Source: Bryobacteraceae bacterium
Lineage (GTDB): Bacteria > Acidobacteriota > Terriglobia > Bryobacterales > Bryobacteraceae
DNA length: 13,958 nt
Direction of reading: 5' to 3'
Assembly: GCA_030036985.1 (NCBI GenBank)
Contig: JASHSD010000443.1
Coordinates: 1 to 13,958 of the forward strand
The notes under the pieces: model-generated
What the model saw: only the letters and a program-made list of their open reading frames with translations
What the model was told of the DNA's origin: nothing
Databases searched by the model: none
Made by a program: the position numbers and the translations under genes
In this document: positions 13,796 through 13,958 of the stretch, piece by piece
Layout of the letters: the number at the start of each line of letters is the position of its first letter
Position numbering within the stretch: position 1 is the stretch's first letter

Positions 13796-13831
13796 CTGAA
13801 GCGAACCGTGGCGTGTGCACTCCTGCGCGCC

Positions 13832-13853
13832 GCGTCCCGACTCTTCGGGACGC
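13832..13853. repeat. Perfect 9-bp hairpin
   Basis: GCGTCCCGA (13832-13840) pairs with TCGGGACGC (13845-13853) around the loop CTCT. It lies between the GAA-loop hairpins and the second copy of the two-hairpin element. Confidence 0.7.
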
Positions 13854-13872
13854 ATGCTTCGCCCCACCACAA

Positions 13873-13913
13873 GTGCCCGGAGGAGTCCGGGCACGGGCAG
13901 ACTGAGAGTCTGC
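13873..13913. repeat. Two-hairpin palindromic element, copy 2
   Basis: GTGCCCGGA (13873-13881) pairs with TCCGGGCAC (13886-13894) around GGAG. After two bases GCAGACT (13897-13903) pairs with AGTCTGC (13907-13913) around GAG, and GCCACGA follows. Same order, stem lengths and flank as copy 1 at 7819-7859, with the first stem changed on both arms. Confidence 0.8.
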
Positions 13914-13934
13914 GCCACGAGAGCGCGGAAGCAA

Positions 13935-13958
13935 AGGTGAAACCTGCTGAAAGCCGAC
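13935..13958. repeat. Further GAA-loop hairpins, cut by the window edge
   Basis: AGGT-GAA-ACCT (13935-13945) is followed by GCT-GAA-AGC (13946-13954), continuing the CT-GAA-AG pattern of 13752-13795. The second may extend past the window edge. Confidence 0.5.

Noticed and set aside
13492..13934. Minus-strand frames of 126 and 60 codons at the right edge
   Set aside because: They translate the hairpin repeats; such repeat-encoded frames are commonly mis-called as proteins.
13745..13958. CRISPR array
   Set aside because: Repeated units are short palindromes of differing sequence with no uniform repeat and no regular spacers; no cas gene is present.

Overview
The window is GC-rich, gene-dense DNA with bacterial gene structure. 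It most likely comes from an Acidobacteriota chromosome of the Solibacter/Bryobacter type. The pointers are a VWFA-related protein of the acidobacterial kind, a pair of secreted proteins with an LPNYTCTQIT motif, a divergent ligD/ku repair pair, and many short perfect hairpins between genes. A Kdo-modifying enzyme indicates a Gram-negative cell envelope. No rRNA, tRNA or CRISPR array was seen.

Layout. Positions 1-671 (-) hold the N-terminal half of LigD, running off the left edge. Ku (734-1609, +) is divergent from it, and together they form a two-component NHEJ system. Positions 1694-4718 (+) are a tight three-gene operon A-B-A': two paralogous secreted proteins of unknown function flank a secreted VWFA-related protein. 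A small WXXGXW-repeat secreted protein (4764-5057) follows. An alpha-glucan phosphorylase (5227-7788, +) acts on storage glycogen. A 280-base gap full of perfect hairpins (7789-8068) precedes a tiny two-helix membrane protein (8069-8293, +), which overlaps the 3' end of a large secreted beta-propeller/phosphoesterase fusion (8253-10373, -).

The phosphoesterase is divergent from a Crp/Fnr-family regulator (10577-11266, +). Between them lie two CRP-like operators in opposite orientation, matching the recognition helix of the regulator itself. The regulator is convergent with a PP2C-type Ser/Thr phosphatase (11295-12014, -), and an 11-bp hairpin lies between them with the phosphatase stop codon at the edge of its loop. 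Divergent from the phosphatase is a Kdo hydroxylase homologue (12060-12974, +). After it come a decayed 3' end of a group II intron (about 12985-13102, -), an unexplained stretch, a small recombinase-N-domain-like protein (13290-13739, -), and a dense hairpin cluster to the right edge.

The genes do not form one pathway: DNA repair, a secreted-protein operon, glycogen use, regulation/signalling and lipid A-core modification sit side by side. The most noteworthy items are the A-B-A' operon, the paired operators, a two-hairpin repeat family with compensating changes in its stem, the apparent loss of the nucleophile in the phosphoesterase, and the group II intron relic.
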